Source of the DNA: Paramacrobiotus metropolitanus
Taxonomy: Eukaryota; Tardigrada; Eutardigrada; Parachela; Macrobiotidae
Reading direction: 5' to 3'
DNA length: 64,000 nt
Assembly: GCF_019649055.1 (NCBI RefSeq)
Contig: NW_026570348.1
Location: forward strand, 1-64,000
Part shown: piece after piece, positions 1 through 10,480 of the stretch
How positions within the stretch are numbered: position 1 is the first letter of the stretch
How the letters are laid out: each line of letters starts with the position of its first letter
Translations under genes and position numbers: made by a program
The notes under the pieces: generated by a model
The model's database searches: none
Told to the model about the DNA's origin: nothing
Seen by the model: the letters and a program-made list of their open reading frames with translations, nothing else

Positions 1-489
1 TAGGTTCGCAAATCGTCAAGATCTTAGTAGCGAAACGGAAATTTTTAGCCTCTTGGAAATACTTGACGAACTTAACTATTTGTAAATTTTGGAAAAAAAT
101 ATCGAAGCTTAGCGGTAACGAAAAATATTTTGCTTACTAAAAAGCGGAACCGAGCGAAAAATTTAAAAGAAAAATACTTACTTAAACTAAGTCTAAATTT
201 TGCTCATGTAAACTTTAAACCAGGCAAACACTGTCGAAGGCAATACAGTCTTTATAGGAAGAAAATAGCCTAATATCGCTCGTAGCTAACGGACATATTT
301 GTTTAAAATCTGCCAGAAATTTGAAAAAAATTCGAAAAAATAGCGAAATCTTTAGCGAACGAAAGTATCAGTAATAACGTGTTCGATTAAAAGCTGCAGT
401 GCCTCGTTTAGCTGGCTGCCTATCTCTGAACGTTAACAAACATCAAATAACCGTACGGAATGATGCTTCACAATGTTTAGGTTTAGGTT
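1..489. other. AT-rich sequence, no gene seen
   Basis: I see no open frame, repeat or RNA gene here. It lies beyond the 3' end of the minus-strand LINE and may be host DNA or the LINE 3' UTR. The stretch TTTAGGTTAGGTTTATTG near 480-497 may mark the LINE 3' boundary, but I see no clear tail or target duplication. Confidence 0.4.
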
Positions 490-3008
490 AGGTTTATTGT
501 TTAACGTCCCTAGATACAAGGAATCACTCCTTATCGTGATCTACAGACAATCAGTGCAAAAGAGAATTAAAAGAGCAACATAAAAACACTGAAATTAAGA
601 GACACTTGCAAACTTTAAGCGTTATCGAAAACCGATCTTTAAAACTGATCTTGAGGCAGCTGTTCCTTAATCCAAGCAAAATTTTCCCATGATACTTCAT
701 CCAGGGCCTTCTGGAAGGTCCGTATCGAGCGATACGCTGTTACATCAAAATTCAGTTCATTCCACAGTTTCGCAGTCCAACATGAAAAGTCGACTTCGCT
801 TGCTGGTACAGTTTTGCCACAGAAGGTGCTATCGGCGGGTAGAATCGGAAATGGATGTTCTGCCATGCGGGTAGCATTCCGTGTATTTCCTGCAACATTA
901 TCAACGGCAGTAACCGATTCATAGCTAACAAAAGGAATCGCAAAGGGAATCATACCAAACACTAATTTGTAAGTTAAAACCAAAGAGTGCTTTATGCGGC
1001 GCAGCTGAACACTATCCCATCGGCACTCACGAAGACGACCACGGTAGTCATCCGTAGCGCAGCCTAAGCGTAAGCGTTTAAGAAATTTTAGCGCACAGTC
1101 CTCGAGATCGTCTTTGGGTAATTTAAAAAAGGATTTACAACGGGGCTGCAGTAGTCGAACAAAGGAGAACAAGAGCCTTATATAGGCATATTAAAGCGGC
1201 CGAGTCGTAGTGGTAAAACATGGAGAATATGTAGCCGATACGCTTGCGAATTCGCATGCACAAATTCTCAGTATGTTCACTCCAACGCAATTTTCTATCA
1301 ACTACTAATCCCAAATATTTAGTAACATTTTTCTGCTCAATTTCAACGTTGTTTAAATAATATTTAGGGACAAAGGTCATGTCGCGTTTTAAGGAAAAGC
1401 GCATGTGCACTGACTTTTCGGGTTGAAACTTAAACTTTTTTTACAGCGCCATCGTAAATCGCGTTTATATCTTCCTGAAACTTTTCGCGATCATCGTCAT
1501 TTACGATTACCCGGCACAGGAAAACATCATCCGCAAAAATGAAAATTTTACTTCCGTTAGGCAAGACAATTGTAAGTCCGTTTATTTCACAGTTGAAAAA
1601 GATTGGGCCGACTATTGATCCTTGTGGTACACCGCTAGTGACAATGCCGCTTTCAGAAAAACTGCCATTTATATTCACTACCTGCCTCCGTTGTGTTAGG
1701 TAGCTGCTTATCAGCCGCACGAGATCGGTAGGAACAGAAAAGGAAGTCAGTGTATTCAACAGAGACGAATGATCGATTTTGTCGAAAGCTTTTGAACAGT
1801 CGAAGAAAACAGCATCGACTTCGTAACCGCTTTCAACAAAATCCTTAACGAATTTGGTGAGAAGCAAGCACTGCAACTGTGTATTTCTTTTCGCTCGATA
1901 CCCGAATTGACTGTCGCTCAACAACTTATTGGATTCAAGGAAAAATGTTAAATAATTTGCTATGCATCGTTCAAAGATTTTGAAATGGGATGTAAAATGG
2001 CAATCGGACGGTAATTATTCAAAACAGTTTGGTTGCAAGAGGATTTCGGAAGTGGCGAGATAAAGGAAGTCTTCCACGCGGATGGGAAAGTTCCAGTTTG
2101 AATACAAGAATTAAATATTTTAACTAAAGGAGTAACAATCTTGAGGCCATGCGTTTAACAATGAATTAGAAATTTTAAAAGGGCCAGAAGAAGTAGAAAA
2201 CGAGACTGATTGATTGCATGAACAACATCGTCATCGTTAATGGAAAACGTCACAGAGGATTTTTCAGTATAGGAAGTATCTATAGAACAATGCTTTAAGC
2301 AAATATTTTGAGAATCCAAAAACAATTTATTAAATGCATTCGCCTTCTCAGTATCAGAAATCAGGATTTTGCCATCTGTAGTTTTAATAGGGGGAAATGG
2401 TTTACGATCAACACTACATTTTACATACTGCCAAAATTTTTGGGATTATTACGTGTTGCAGAAACCACATCAAGAATGTTATGCCTTTCATGAGCGCGCA
2501 GAAGAGCGCCGACTTTTTTCGACGCTGTTTTCCATAACTGTCTGGCACTTTCTTTTCCGCGGGGAATTTTCTTTCAGAAACTGTTTGTATAGTCTGTTAC
2601 GAGAGTTCACAGCTTTTTTTATTCGAGCGGGATACTTTAATTTTTTTTGGTGTTTTGTTTACCAAATCGGAAAAATAAATCAGCAGTTGAAATAAGCTTA
2701 TTTTCAAATATCTTAGCCAAGATAGAGGATCGGTGTGAGTTAAAATAACAGACCAATTTATAGAATTCAAAGCATTTTGAAAAGGAACAACTTTAGCGGA
2801 TGTTATCTTCCATGTATCTTTACGTACTTTGTTTCAAGAGACCGGGGTTCAACGTGCAGTAAAACTGAAACGCAGAGTGGTCATTTGTCGCTGACGGGGC
2901 GAAATGACTTCTACGTCCGTAACCAAACAGTACGTTGATACGCAACAAAGGTCCAGGATGCTGTTTCTTCTAGTTGGAGTATCTATTATCTGGCGAAAGT
3001 TAAATTCC
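490..3008 (-). pseudogene. Decayed non-LTR retrotransposon (LINE, CR1/Jockey-like ORF2)
   Basis: Read on the minus strand this is a broken ORF2. Near 2830-3006 a frame gives an endonuclease C-terminal region (QIIDTPTRRNSILDL...). At 1430-1924 is the reverse transcriptase core, with an AFDKIDH fingers motif, VPQGSIVGP and the catalytic FADDVF. At 1135-1410 a KYLGLVVD thumb-type segment follows in another frame, and at 639-1172 the C-terminal tail (YKLVFG...F.LLP) in a third. At least three frame changes and stops between 1925 and 2830 make it non-functional. Family placement among CR1, L2 and Jockey clades is by motif style only. The upstream endonuclease half is missing because the LTR element begins at 3009, exactly where the LINE frame stops. 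Confidence 0.85.
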
Positions 3009-3333
3009 TGTGAGCGCAGGCGTACATGCGTACACCCTCGCTTTGGCAGTCTGTTGTGTTTTGCTGCACGCCCGCCTTACGCGTGGCGGAAGCACTGTTC
3101 TGCACGCACCCGCACTGTGTGGCGGCTACGTGCGCATTTTCCACTTGCTGCAGTCAGCAATGCGGAGTTGTCGATGAGGAAATTCTATCGAATTTAGTCT
3201 GTTCATAAATTCTAGCAGTCACGCCATTTCTCGCTTTCTATAGCGTAGGCGCTTTATAGCATTGCTAGGCTTTTGGCAGGCAGAATTCCGTCAATTTGTT
3301 CCTACGCGTGAACCTTCACCAGGTCCACGCTCA
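3009..3333 (+). repeat. 5' LTR
   Basis: Starts TGTGAGCGCAGG and matches 27116-27448 along its length with small indels, for example the shared blocks GCAGTCAGCAATGCG and CCTACGCGTGAACCTTCA. I place the end at ...CACGCTCA (3333) because a TGG primer-site-like triplet follows at 3336. It contains an AT-rich TATA-like stretch near 3200-3260 but no convincing AATAAA. The exact 3' border is uncertain by several bases because the two copies diverge there. Confidence 0.85.
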
Positions 3334-3335
3334 TA

Positions 3336-3350
3336 TGGTAGCAAGTCGTG
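3336..3350 (+). other. Putative primer binding site
   Basis: TGGTAGCA lies 2 bp after the proposed LTR end. It matches the complement of the 3' end of initiator-methionine tRNA for eight bases and then diverges (AGTCGTG). TGG at this position is the usual start of a PBS. The tRNA assignment is an inference from a short match. Confidence 0.35.
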
Positions 3351-3484
3351 TTTCTCCAGAATAATCTCTGAAGTTTTTTCCCGTCCATTTGACGAGGTGT
3401 GGAAGAAGTCTCCGCGAGAAAGGGCTCGCGTACTGATCGGTGGCGAAGGAGCGTCTGGATCTCAGCAGATCAGCATCAGTGTGT

Positions 3485-3499
3485 CTCTACTGAGTAGAG
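3485..3499 (+). repeat. Leader palindrome CTCTACTGAGTAGAG, copy 1
   Basis: A perfect 7-bp-arm palindrome. The same 15-mer occurs again at 3655-3669. Between them, 3520-3547 forms a longer hairpin of about 13 pairs with one G-U (arms GATCAAGGCTACT and AGTAGCTTTGATT). Confidence 0.85.
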
Positions 3500-3591
3500 C
3501 ACGCTGTACTGACCGACGCGATCAAGGCTACTGAAGTAGCTTTGATTGGAGGGGGCACAAGCGCCGAGAAAGATCGCCGCAAGAGGCAGAA

Positions 3592-3605
3592 GCCCGAAGG
3601 GGGGC
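3592..3605 (+). repeat. GAAGGG-loop hairpin, leader copy
   Basis: GCCC-GAAGGG-GGGC. First of about 14 copies with this hexaloop; see the finding for the full list. Confidence 0.7.
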
Positions 3606-3654
3606 ACGAGTGGGCAAGCCACTTTGGCTGTCGGGTGTGGAGTTTCAGGTGCGT

Positions 3655-3669
3655 CTCTACTGAGTAGAG
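3655..3669 (+). repeat. Leader palindrome CTCTACTGAGTAGAG, copy 2
   Basis: Identical to 3485-3499 and extended by flanking GCG/CGC pairing. Self-complementary leader sequences are the kind used for RNA dimerisation in retroelements; that role here is inferred. Confidence 0.8.
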
Positions 3670-3935
3670 CGCACACATTATACGCGCTCTCCCAAAGGGT
3701 GATCGAGCGCCCCTGTCGTTGCCAACGTTAAGGCGCGACAGAAGACCCGCAGCCAGCAAGCTATTTGGTCGACGCACCGTTGCGTCCCGTTGAGGCGAAA
3801 CGGAAGGGGTTATCAGCTGGCCCAGGAGAAGTCAGCTTAATCGCTGGAGGATTGGAGGAATCGCGGAAGGACGCGCAGGATCGATTTCTGGATCACGGAG
3901 ACGATCAGGTCAGATTTTCGTTTATTAATTTAGCT

Positions 3936-4203
3936 ATTGGCTGATTGGTAAAATCCTCAATTCTTATTGGTCGGTGATGAGCTGAGCGAAAAAGTAGGCG
4001 GTACTTTTGCGCACGGCGCGCTAGCTAAAATTTTCGATTTTCGACGTGACGTCACTCTGCCTTATAATCTGAAAACAACGTTTCTGATTGGTCAGTTATT
4101 CGCACTGTGATTGGCGCAGTAGCGTAGTTAGGAAATTAGCCAATAGAAGCTGAGATTTCGATAGAGGCGGAGTTTTTGCGCACGGCACTTAAGATCGTGA
4201 CGT
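3936..4203 (+). promoter_or_regulatory. Duplicated CCAAT / GC / CRE module in the leader
   Basis: ATTGG or CCAAT pentamers occur at 3936, 3944, 3966, 4087, 4110 and 4140. A 22-bp unit AGGCGG(N2)TTTTTGCGCACGGC-like is present twice (3996-4017 and 4165-4186), each followed by a TGACGT core: a perfect CRE TGACGTCA at 4047-4054 and TGACGTAG at 4198. CCAAT is the NF-Y site and TGACGTCA the CREB/ATF site in animals. Location downstream of the LTR suggests an internal promoter or enhancer; this is inferred. Confidence 0.5.
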
Positions 4204-4983
4204 AGCCAGCTGAGAAAATTTTCTTAAACTGACTGACGAGAAGTTGACCTTTACCAAAAATTCTCGACGAGAATGATGACCTTTTATTAAAAGTTGAAAG
4301 CTGAATTAAATAACGTTTATTCTGAGGAAATCTAAGTTGATTCTCAATAAAATCGAAAAATATTCTCAGGTTAGACGTTCAGAACTTGAAGTTGATAGTG
4401 ACCTTTAAAACAGAAAAGTTCTGAAGGAAAAAGTGACCTATAACGCTAAAACTAACACACGTGTCAGAAATTATTAGCATCGTCCAAGTTATCCGATCAT
4501 CAACGGAAGCCAAAGATATGGACAAGACACAGACGGTAATGAACCGGTCTCATCGAGCAGTCAGAGAACGGTCTCAGGGTTAGAAAACCCTTACGAACGG
4601 AAACTAAAGCCGTACACACGGCCGTGGAACATGAAAGAGCAACTCGAGCTCAAAGACCTTTGGGAGGAAGGACACCAGAGGCTCAGAGGCCACATATCAA
4701 ACGGCCCTGAGGGAAACTCAGAACGAAAGCTCGAGTGACGGAAATGGAAAAGCTCCGAACGACATGTCGGAGATAACACGGTAGACCAAGCAAAGGTCAC
4801 CGAAGAGAACGGCTTCAGATGGACAGAACAAAGATGACAAGAAGGCCGAGACCGGAGGAATGGCACGGTCGGCCGAAAAGGTCAAGGAGGAAAACGCGGA
4901 TCAAGTTGAGAGGAAGTGACGAAGTCAGTCAAAGGTCACCGAAGGTAGTGGCGCCGTCAGCAGCAACGAGCTGATCGACGAGG

Positions 4984-5035
4984 AAAGGTCAAACAGGATG
5001 ACCTTTCGGAAAACTCACTGTTCTTACAAGAACAG
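4984..5035 (+). repeat. Inverted AAAGGTCA pair and adjacent hairpin
   Basis: AAAGGTCA (4984-4991) and TGACCTTT (4999-5006) form a perfect 8-bp stem with a 7-nt loop. Right after it, CTGTTCTT/AAGAACAG (5018-5035) forms another perfect 8-bp hairpin. Confidence 0.8.
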
Positions 5036-5127
5036 CTGGAAGAGAACGGTACCAGCCCCACGTCAAGTGACAAGTTTACACTGACGATGAAGACGAAACG
5101 ACAGTACAGACGTCTTTCCATACGGCA

Positions 5128-6415
5128 ATGAAGGAGGCAAACTTAACGAAAGGGATGTTTGATACGACCCTCCAGGACAAGCCAGAAGAGACCTTTGAAG
5201 GAATGGCGTCAGGAAGAGCCGACGACCGGGACCAAAGGTCACCATCACCAAAAACATCCGTAATGAATGGATTAAAGCAGCGTGTCAAGGATCTCGAGCA
5301 GCTACTTGACGAGAAAGAGAGCCAAGCATTCGCTGCCATTCGAGAACAACGGAATAAAACTATCGAAGTCGAAGCAAGGCTGTATGTGATGGAGCAAGAA
5401 AAGGTCACGCTCGAAGACGAAGCGCAACAATGGAAAGTTAGATTTGAAGTTCAGAAACAAGCGGCGGAAGATCTAAGGAAAATGGTCGAAGATCGAGACG
5501 CGGAAGGCATACTCACCGCAGAAGAAGACGGTCTGTCCGAGGAAGCAGCTGAAAGGTCACAGTAGCAGAATTGAGAAAAATGAGCGTGACCTTTACAGTC
5601 AAAGGTCAAGGAGGCCGAGAAAAACGTGACGAATCTCTAGCAATGCGACGAAGTTCACTGGAAGGTCACCAGCTTGACGGCTGACATCTCGAAACTGAAG
5701 GATGACCTTAAATTACGCGAAGACCTTGTCAACACGTTACAAACAGAATTAAAGAGATGAAAAGGAAACACAACGAAGCGGAAAGCCAGAGATCAAGCAG
5801 CAAAGGAACTGCTTGAACTGGCTGAAATAACAAAAACTGAATTCAAGCGACTCAATGACGAAATCGACAACCAAAAGAAAGAAGCAAAGTGGTTGAAGGA
5901 AGCACAACGGTGTGACGAACGGGTCACTGTGCTAGAAGTCGTGAATAAAGAAGGAAAGACAGAAAATGAAAAAACAAAAGAAGAGATCAAATTGAGCGAT
6001 GAATCAGTGGATTGGCTACTTCCGTAATGGAAAAGGATGATAAAATTACGGAACTAAAGTCCAACTGAAAGCAGTTGAGGAAGAGTGCCAAGCGAGAGGA
6101 AGGACCCTCGCAGACAGAGCGGATCGTATTACACGATTGGAAGCAGAAGCTGAGATCCTAAAAGCAGCGAAAATGGATCTCGATAAGACCCTTGATAACA
6201 GGGCCAGTACAATCCTCGAGCAAATGAGAAAGGTCACCGAAGCAAACAACGATTACGAGAAACTGCGGAAGGACGCAAATGAAACCGTGAGACAGCTACA
6301 AGAAACAATTAAACAAAGAGACGAAGAAATCAAGACTCTCAAACGCTCGGCAAAACAGAAGGAAACTGAGATCCAACAGCCGGAACGAATCGAATCTCCG
6401 CCCTGGATACGGTGA
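5128..6415 (+). pseudogene. gag N-terminal coiled-coil region, frameshifted
   Basis: Three frames together encode a strongly charged heptad-type coiled coil. The first is 5128-5565 (145 aa; LKQRVKDLEQLLDEKE and EVQKQAAEDLRKMVEDRD). A frame without ATG follows at about 5785-6026 (AAKELLELAEITKTEFKRL). The last is 6137-6415 (92 aa; LDKTLDNRASTILEQMRKV). They lie where gag starts in Ty3/gypsy elements, upstream of a capsid-like segment. A coiled coil of about 400 residues is long for a gag N-terminus. Frame changes near 5566-5780 and 6027-6136 break the reading. AAAGGTCA copies fall inside in different frames, reading as KVT, ERS or VTF. An accessory coiled-coil protein rather than gag is possible. 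Confidence 0.55.
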
Positions 6416-6830
6416 AGTCCACACGTCGAAGGTAGCTTTCATTTCCAAGCTCCCTTAAAGACGGGGACTGGCCGAGCGACGGCCATGATAAAGATAAGGT
6501 CAAAGCTGAAAAGGTCACCGACGATACTGAGTTGGCGAAGGGGCACTCAGGACCGACCGGTGGGGTCAATCCTCGGCAACAAGAAACAGGACCGAGGAAA
6601 CAATCGTCTACAAATCTGACCATCAACCAGATAATCATGAAGATCCACGAGTTCGCCAAAAGCAGGAAAGGGTAGCTCGTGAAGAGAGAGGCGAGAAAGA
6701 GAATACCGCGCGGAATACCACGCTGAGGCACAGCGACTCCGTCGCGAAGAACAATTCAGAGGTTACATGAGAGCCATGGCCGGAAATCCGCGTTGATCGA
6801 CTACAACGGCAACCGAGAAGCTTTACTTGG

Positions 6831-7412
6831 TTGGATCAGGTCAAAGGAGACTCAGAAGACGGACCTTTCGGATGCAGCAATGATGCTGAAGTCGCCAACG
6901 CAGTCAAAGGGACGCGAAGGCATGGTTTGACGCGGAAAGAGATCGATGACGAAGAAGAGGCGGAAGAGTTAACCGTCGATGAATGGATGACAAAGTTCAA
7001 AGAACATTTTGGCGATCGTGAAAGGTCAACGCCTTAAGAGAAGCGATGACGAAGAAAGTTCGAGGCTGGCAAAGAAACGCTTGACCAGTTCTATCAGGCG
7101 ATCATGCGCTTCAAGTCGAAACGGATCATGAGAAGCAGGCTATCGGATTCCTGATTCAAGGATGTAAGAATGACAGTGACCTTTATAAGGCACTCGAGCA
7201 CAGAAATTCCATAACCCAATGGATATCAAGGAATTCTTCCGCACCTGGTCGACTGGCGAAGAAAAGTATAAGGTCACGAGAGGCAATCGAGTCCAAGATG
7301 ATTGCGTGATCATCCGATCGGGCCAGATCGAAGAAGTCGCGAATGGGCGAAAGAACCAGTCGTGCTCGGCGCAGGCGTCAGGATACAATACGGAATTTCC
7401 GCCGTTAGGCAC
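6831..7412 (+). pseudogene. gag capsid-like region, frameshifted
   Basis: ORF 6831-7037 contains LTVDEWMTKFKEHFGDRE, resembling the W...F...F pattern of the retrotransposon gag domain. In a shifted frame about 7075-7215 carries ETLDQFYQAIMRFK, typical of the second half of that domain. At least two one-base shifts separate the parts. In this family the domain forms the capsid lattice around the RNA. Assignment rests on these motifs and on position between the coiled coil and the Gly/Gln-rich nucleocapsid. Confidence 0.6.
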
Positions 7413-7599
7413 TCAAGAAGTGACCTTTGGCAACGGTCGAAATGAAGGTCAAGTATCGTACGCGACGATCGCGGCGATCCAAACAGCCGTCAAAAGTAGC
7501 CAAGCCTGCGATCGCGGCGATCCAAGCATCAGCTCAGCAAGCAGCAAGGCCGAAACAGAATCCACAAGAAACGTGCAGAGAAATGCCCTGAATGGAGGT

Positions 7600-8520
7600 G
7601 CTCGGTGGCAAGGAATAGGCTCAGGCGAATCCGGGCTTTGCTGGCCAGGGATTCAACGGTGGCGGAGGAAATCAGGGAAATTTCCGACCGAACTGGACAA
7701 AGAAATCAAGGACCACGATACGGGTCGCGAGTAGAGCGCCTGTTCACCATGATCGACGGATGGGTGGTCAATAACGCTGACATGCCAGAACTGCATGTAC
7801 GGCAACCACTACCTAGCGTTCGTTGGGAACACCGTGGAATCAGAACCCCAACCGGGTCGTGTATGAAGAATGGTTGATGCTGCGTAACAATCATGGCGGA
7901 TGGCGCAACGCAATAGCAAACGGATACGTGCCACAATCACGCCAAGGCGGTCGGTATGCTGGTCAAGGTGGCCAAGGAACTTCGCCGGTCAAGTGTGGGC
8001 CAACCTAACAATCAAGGAGGCCAGGGCAATTTTGGCGGCCAAGGGAATTTCGCTGGTCAAGGTGGCCAGTGGAACAACGGAGGTCAAGGCGGCCAGGATA
8101 ACTTCGGAGGCCAAAACTTCGCCGGTCAAGGTGGCCAGGCGGAGGAAACGGCGGATATGGCCCGGTTAGAGGCGGCTTCGAGGTAGAGAGCAGAGCCGCG
8201 GCGGCAATCGGAAATCAGCGGTGGCCAATGGAATGGTGGTGGTCAAGGTGGCCAATGGAACGGTGCTGGTCAAGGAGGCCAGTGGAATAATGGTGGTCAA
8301 GGTGGCCAGAATTTTGCCGGTCAAGGTGGCCAGGGCAATTTCGCCGGTCAAGGTGGCCAGGGCGACTTCGGCGGGCAGCAAGGCGGCTTCGTCGGTGGGA
8401 ACCAAGAACGGTTTCGGTCAGCAAGGCGGAGGTTTTAACTTCGCCCCGGCGAATGGTGCCAGTCAGGCGCAAGGTGCGCCAGTTCAGGGAATGGCCCAGG
8501 GAAACGTTCAAGGTCAGTAG
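7600..8520 (+). pseudogene. Gly/Gln-rich nucleocapsid-like region
   Basis: Encodes repeats of GGQGGQ, GNFAGQ and WNNGGQ type, in at least three frames (7956-8186, 7900-8169, 8221-8520), built from a recurrent DNA unit GGTCAAGGTGGCCA. Near 7783-7821 the sequence reads C-x2-C-x4-H-x4-F, a zinc knuckle in which the last cysteine is replaced by Phe. Such low-complexity and CCHC segments bind RNA in gag proteins. The DNA repeat is conserved across frames, so the frame switches are recent or the DNA repeat itself is under constraint. Confidence 0.55.
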
Positions 8521-10480
8521 GCGCCGGTGAGCCTACTGATCGTCGGAACCGAAAACCACCGGATATAGAGGAGCAGGTGCTCCGCTGCAGGACAGAACCG
8601 CAGCGAGAAGGGATGCTGCGAAAGTAACGCAAAGACCGGAAAAGAAATCCGAGGATTCGAGAAAGTAACTCGAAATCGAGCGAAGGGGCTCATAAAGGTC
8701 AAGAGAAGGGTGTTAAAAGATTGCCGCAAGGACGGAAGAATTTGACCGAAAGGTCACCGCAGAAAGTAACTGCGGGGAGTCAAGAAAGTAACTGACTCAG
8801 CCGGGGCCGACCGAAGGTCACCGCAGAAAGTAACTGCGGGGAACAGGGTTGACGGAAGGGCCTCAACTCTGCATCCGGACAGCAGAAAGTAACTGCAAAT
8901 CAAGAAAGTCACGAAAGTAACGTGACGCTGGGACAGCAGACCCAAAGGTCACCGCAAAGTAACTGCGAGCAAAGGTCACGAAAGTAACGTGACGCTGCAA
9001 GGACAGCAGACCAAAGGTCACCGCGGAGCAACCGCGAGGAAGAGTGAAGCTACTCTGCGAAAGACGCAAGCGGAAATCTCAAGCGAAGAGGATGATGAAC
9101 ACATCACGCGAGATTCCGAAAGTTCGTCGAAAATACGTTTGAAGTTGACGGAATGACCGTAACCGTACAACGAACGCACGAAGGCGGTCCAGATAGACCG
9201 AAATTCCTTGAGCAGATGGCAAAAGTATTTCAAGCAAGAGCTGCTGAGGAAGATCACGGAAGGGCCGTGACTGCGCAAGGAGCGCAAGAGACCGAAAGGT
9301 CACCTCAAGCGAGAAAGAAGAAGTGAAAGGTCACGAGAGATTGCCAGTGCAGCAGACTCAAGAGTCACTGAAAGAGAAAGGTCACGGTGAAGTCGCCGAT
9401 GAACCGAAAGGTCAAGAAAGTAACTTGACTCTGCGATGGCGCAGCAAACAGTGAAACAGAGCGAAGGGGCACAGCAAGTCTCAGATGACTCTCTCGATGA
9501 GGCAAACACTCTACAACAGAAGATGAGTGGCAAAAGTCGCTTACAGGCCGAATGGACGGCACGGTATGTGGAAACCAGTTCCTCCGCCACAAAGGTCACC
9601 GCAAGATGTGAGAATCTCAGAGAAGCTTACTGGGAAGAAAGAGAAACAAGATTGGCGGATGAGAAAGCATCTCGAGGAAACGGTTAAAGCTTCACAACCG
9701 AAAGTACAAGAGTACTGGAGAAGAGAAGTCAATGCGACGAAAATAACCGTCAGTTTCGAGAGCGGATTGAGAGGGTGAATTACCGCCTCAGTATGGTGAG
9801 AAAGTGCCTTTAAAGGTCACTAAATGGTGGATTTTTCATGTCAAGACCAGAAAGGTCACCGGACTTAGCGCAAACTCCGCAGAAGGAGAAGTCATGACAT
9901 GACAGAAGCAATCCGGAATGACAACGAAAGGTCACCGCCAAGAACTGACGGATTGTCATCTCAAATCGATCAACTCACTGAATAACGAAATTGCGAAGAA
10001 AATTACGGATTGGATGAAAACGACCATAAGATGGTTGTGTACGAAAGGTCACCAGAGAAAAAAGTAGAAGATGACGAGATGACCTTTGCGGATGAAATTA
10101 CACAAGAGATAATGGCAAAGTTGCAAGAAAAAACCGTCCAAAGATGTGCGCAATGAAAGGTCACAATACGAAGTTATTGCGCAAGTGATAAAAGGTCACG
10201 AGAACGCACAAGAGAAGGGTTTAATGTGCGAAGTGGCAAAGGTCACGGGTAAAGACGCTGCGAAGGAGCAGGCGAATATCTTACCGAAATCAAAAGGATC
10301 GAAAAGTTCTCAGATGTGCGACCCGACGTACCGAAACGGATAGATCGTTGGAGCTCAAAGGTCTGATAGAGAGCAAGCATGCTGCACCAATCCCAGTCAA
10401 GTGTCGAATAAGAGTCTTGAAACTCGAAGATGGAAACTTACCGAAACGGATCAAGCTTATACACATGAAGTCAAAATTGG
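8521..10480 (+). other. Hairpin-dense spacer between gag and protease
   Basis: No long frame I trust; short frames give Lys/Arg/Ser-rich strings. The first 950 bp hold the densest hairpin array in the window (8599-9446), and AAAGGTCA occurs about every 80-100 bp to 10490 (for example near 8752, 8943, 8971, 9012, 9294, 9377, 9408, 9590, 9852, 10043, 10156, 10191). Frames 9436-9687 and 10146-10343 look compositionally protein-like but match nothing I recognise. Confidence 0.6.
8599..9444 (+). repeat. Array of AAAGTAA-loop hairpins with differing stems
   Basis: The heptamer AAAGTAA is the loop of successive stems: TGCG/CGCA (8617-8631), TTCGAG/CTCGAA (8656-8674), CCGCAG/CTGCGG (8757-8775), GAGTCA..TGACTC with one bulge (8777-8798), CCGCAG/CTGCGG (8821-8839), GCAG/CTGC (8882-8896), GTCACG/CGTGAC (8908-8926), CGCA/TGCG with loop AAGTAAC (8953-8967), GTCACG/CGTGAC (8975-8993) and GTCAAG/CTTGAC (9411-9429). 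Interspersed are other small stems: CGCAGC/GCTGCG (8599-8620), TGACC-GAAA-GGTCA (8743-8756), GCTG/CAGC (8927-8937, 8994-9007), CGCGG/CCGCG (9022-9036), AGAGT/ACTCT (9041-9056), TGCGC/GCGCA (9272-9286), GACTC/GAGTC (9355-9366), CTGCG/CGCAG (9431-9444). Stem sequence changes while complementarity and loop are kept. Confidence 0.9.

Larger units (their letters stand above)
3334..5127 (+). other. Long leader of the LTR element
   Basis: About 1.8 kb lies between the LTR and the first long gag-like frame, with no frame I trust. It holds palindromes (3485-3499, 3655-3669, 3520-3547, 4261-4273), a GAAGGG hairpin at 3592-3605, a duplicated promoter-like module (3936-4203), the first AAAGGTCA copies from about 4390 onward, and a hairpin formed by AAAGGTCA and its reverse complement (4984-5006). 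A leader of this length with palindromes could serve dimerisation or packaging, by analogy with other retroelements. Confidence 0.6.

Noticed and set aside
8599-9444. CRISPR-like array of short repeats
   Set aside because: The repeated part is only a 7-nt loop, spacing is irregular, stems vary, and the context is a eukaryotic retroelement.
10361-10375. Nucleotide words like AAAGGTCT as degenerate octamers
   Set aside because: Excluded from the count to avoid inflating the motif; only AGGTCA-preserving copies were considered.
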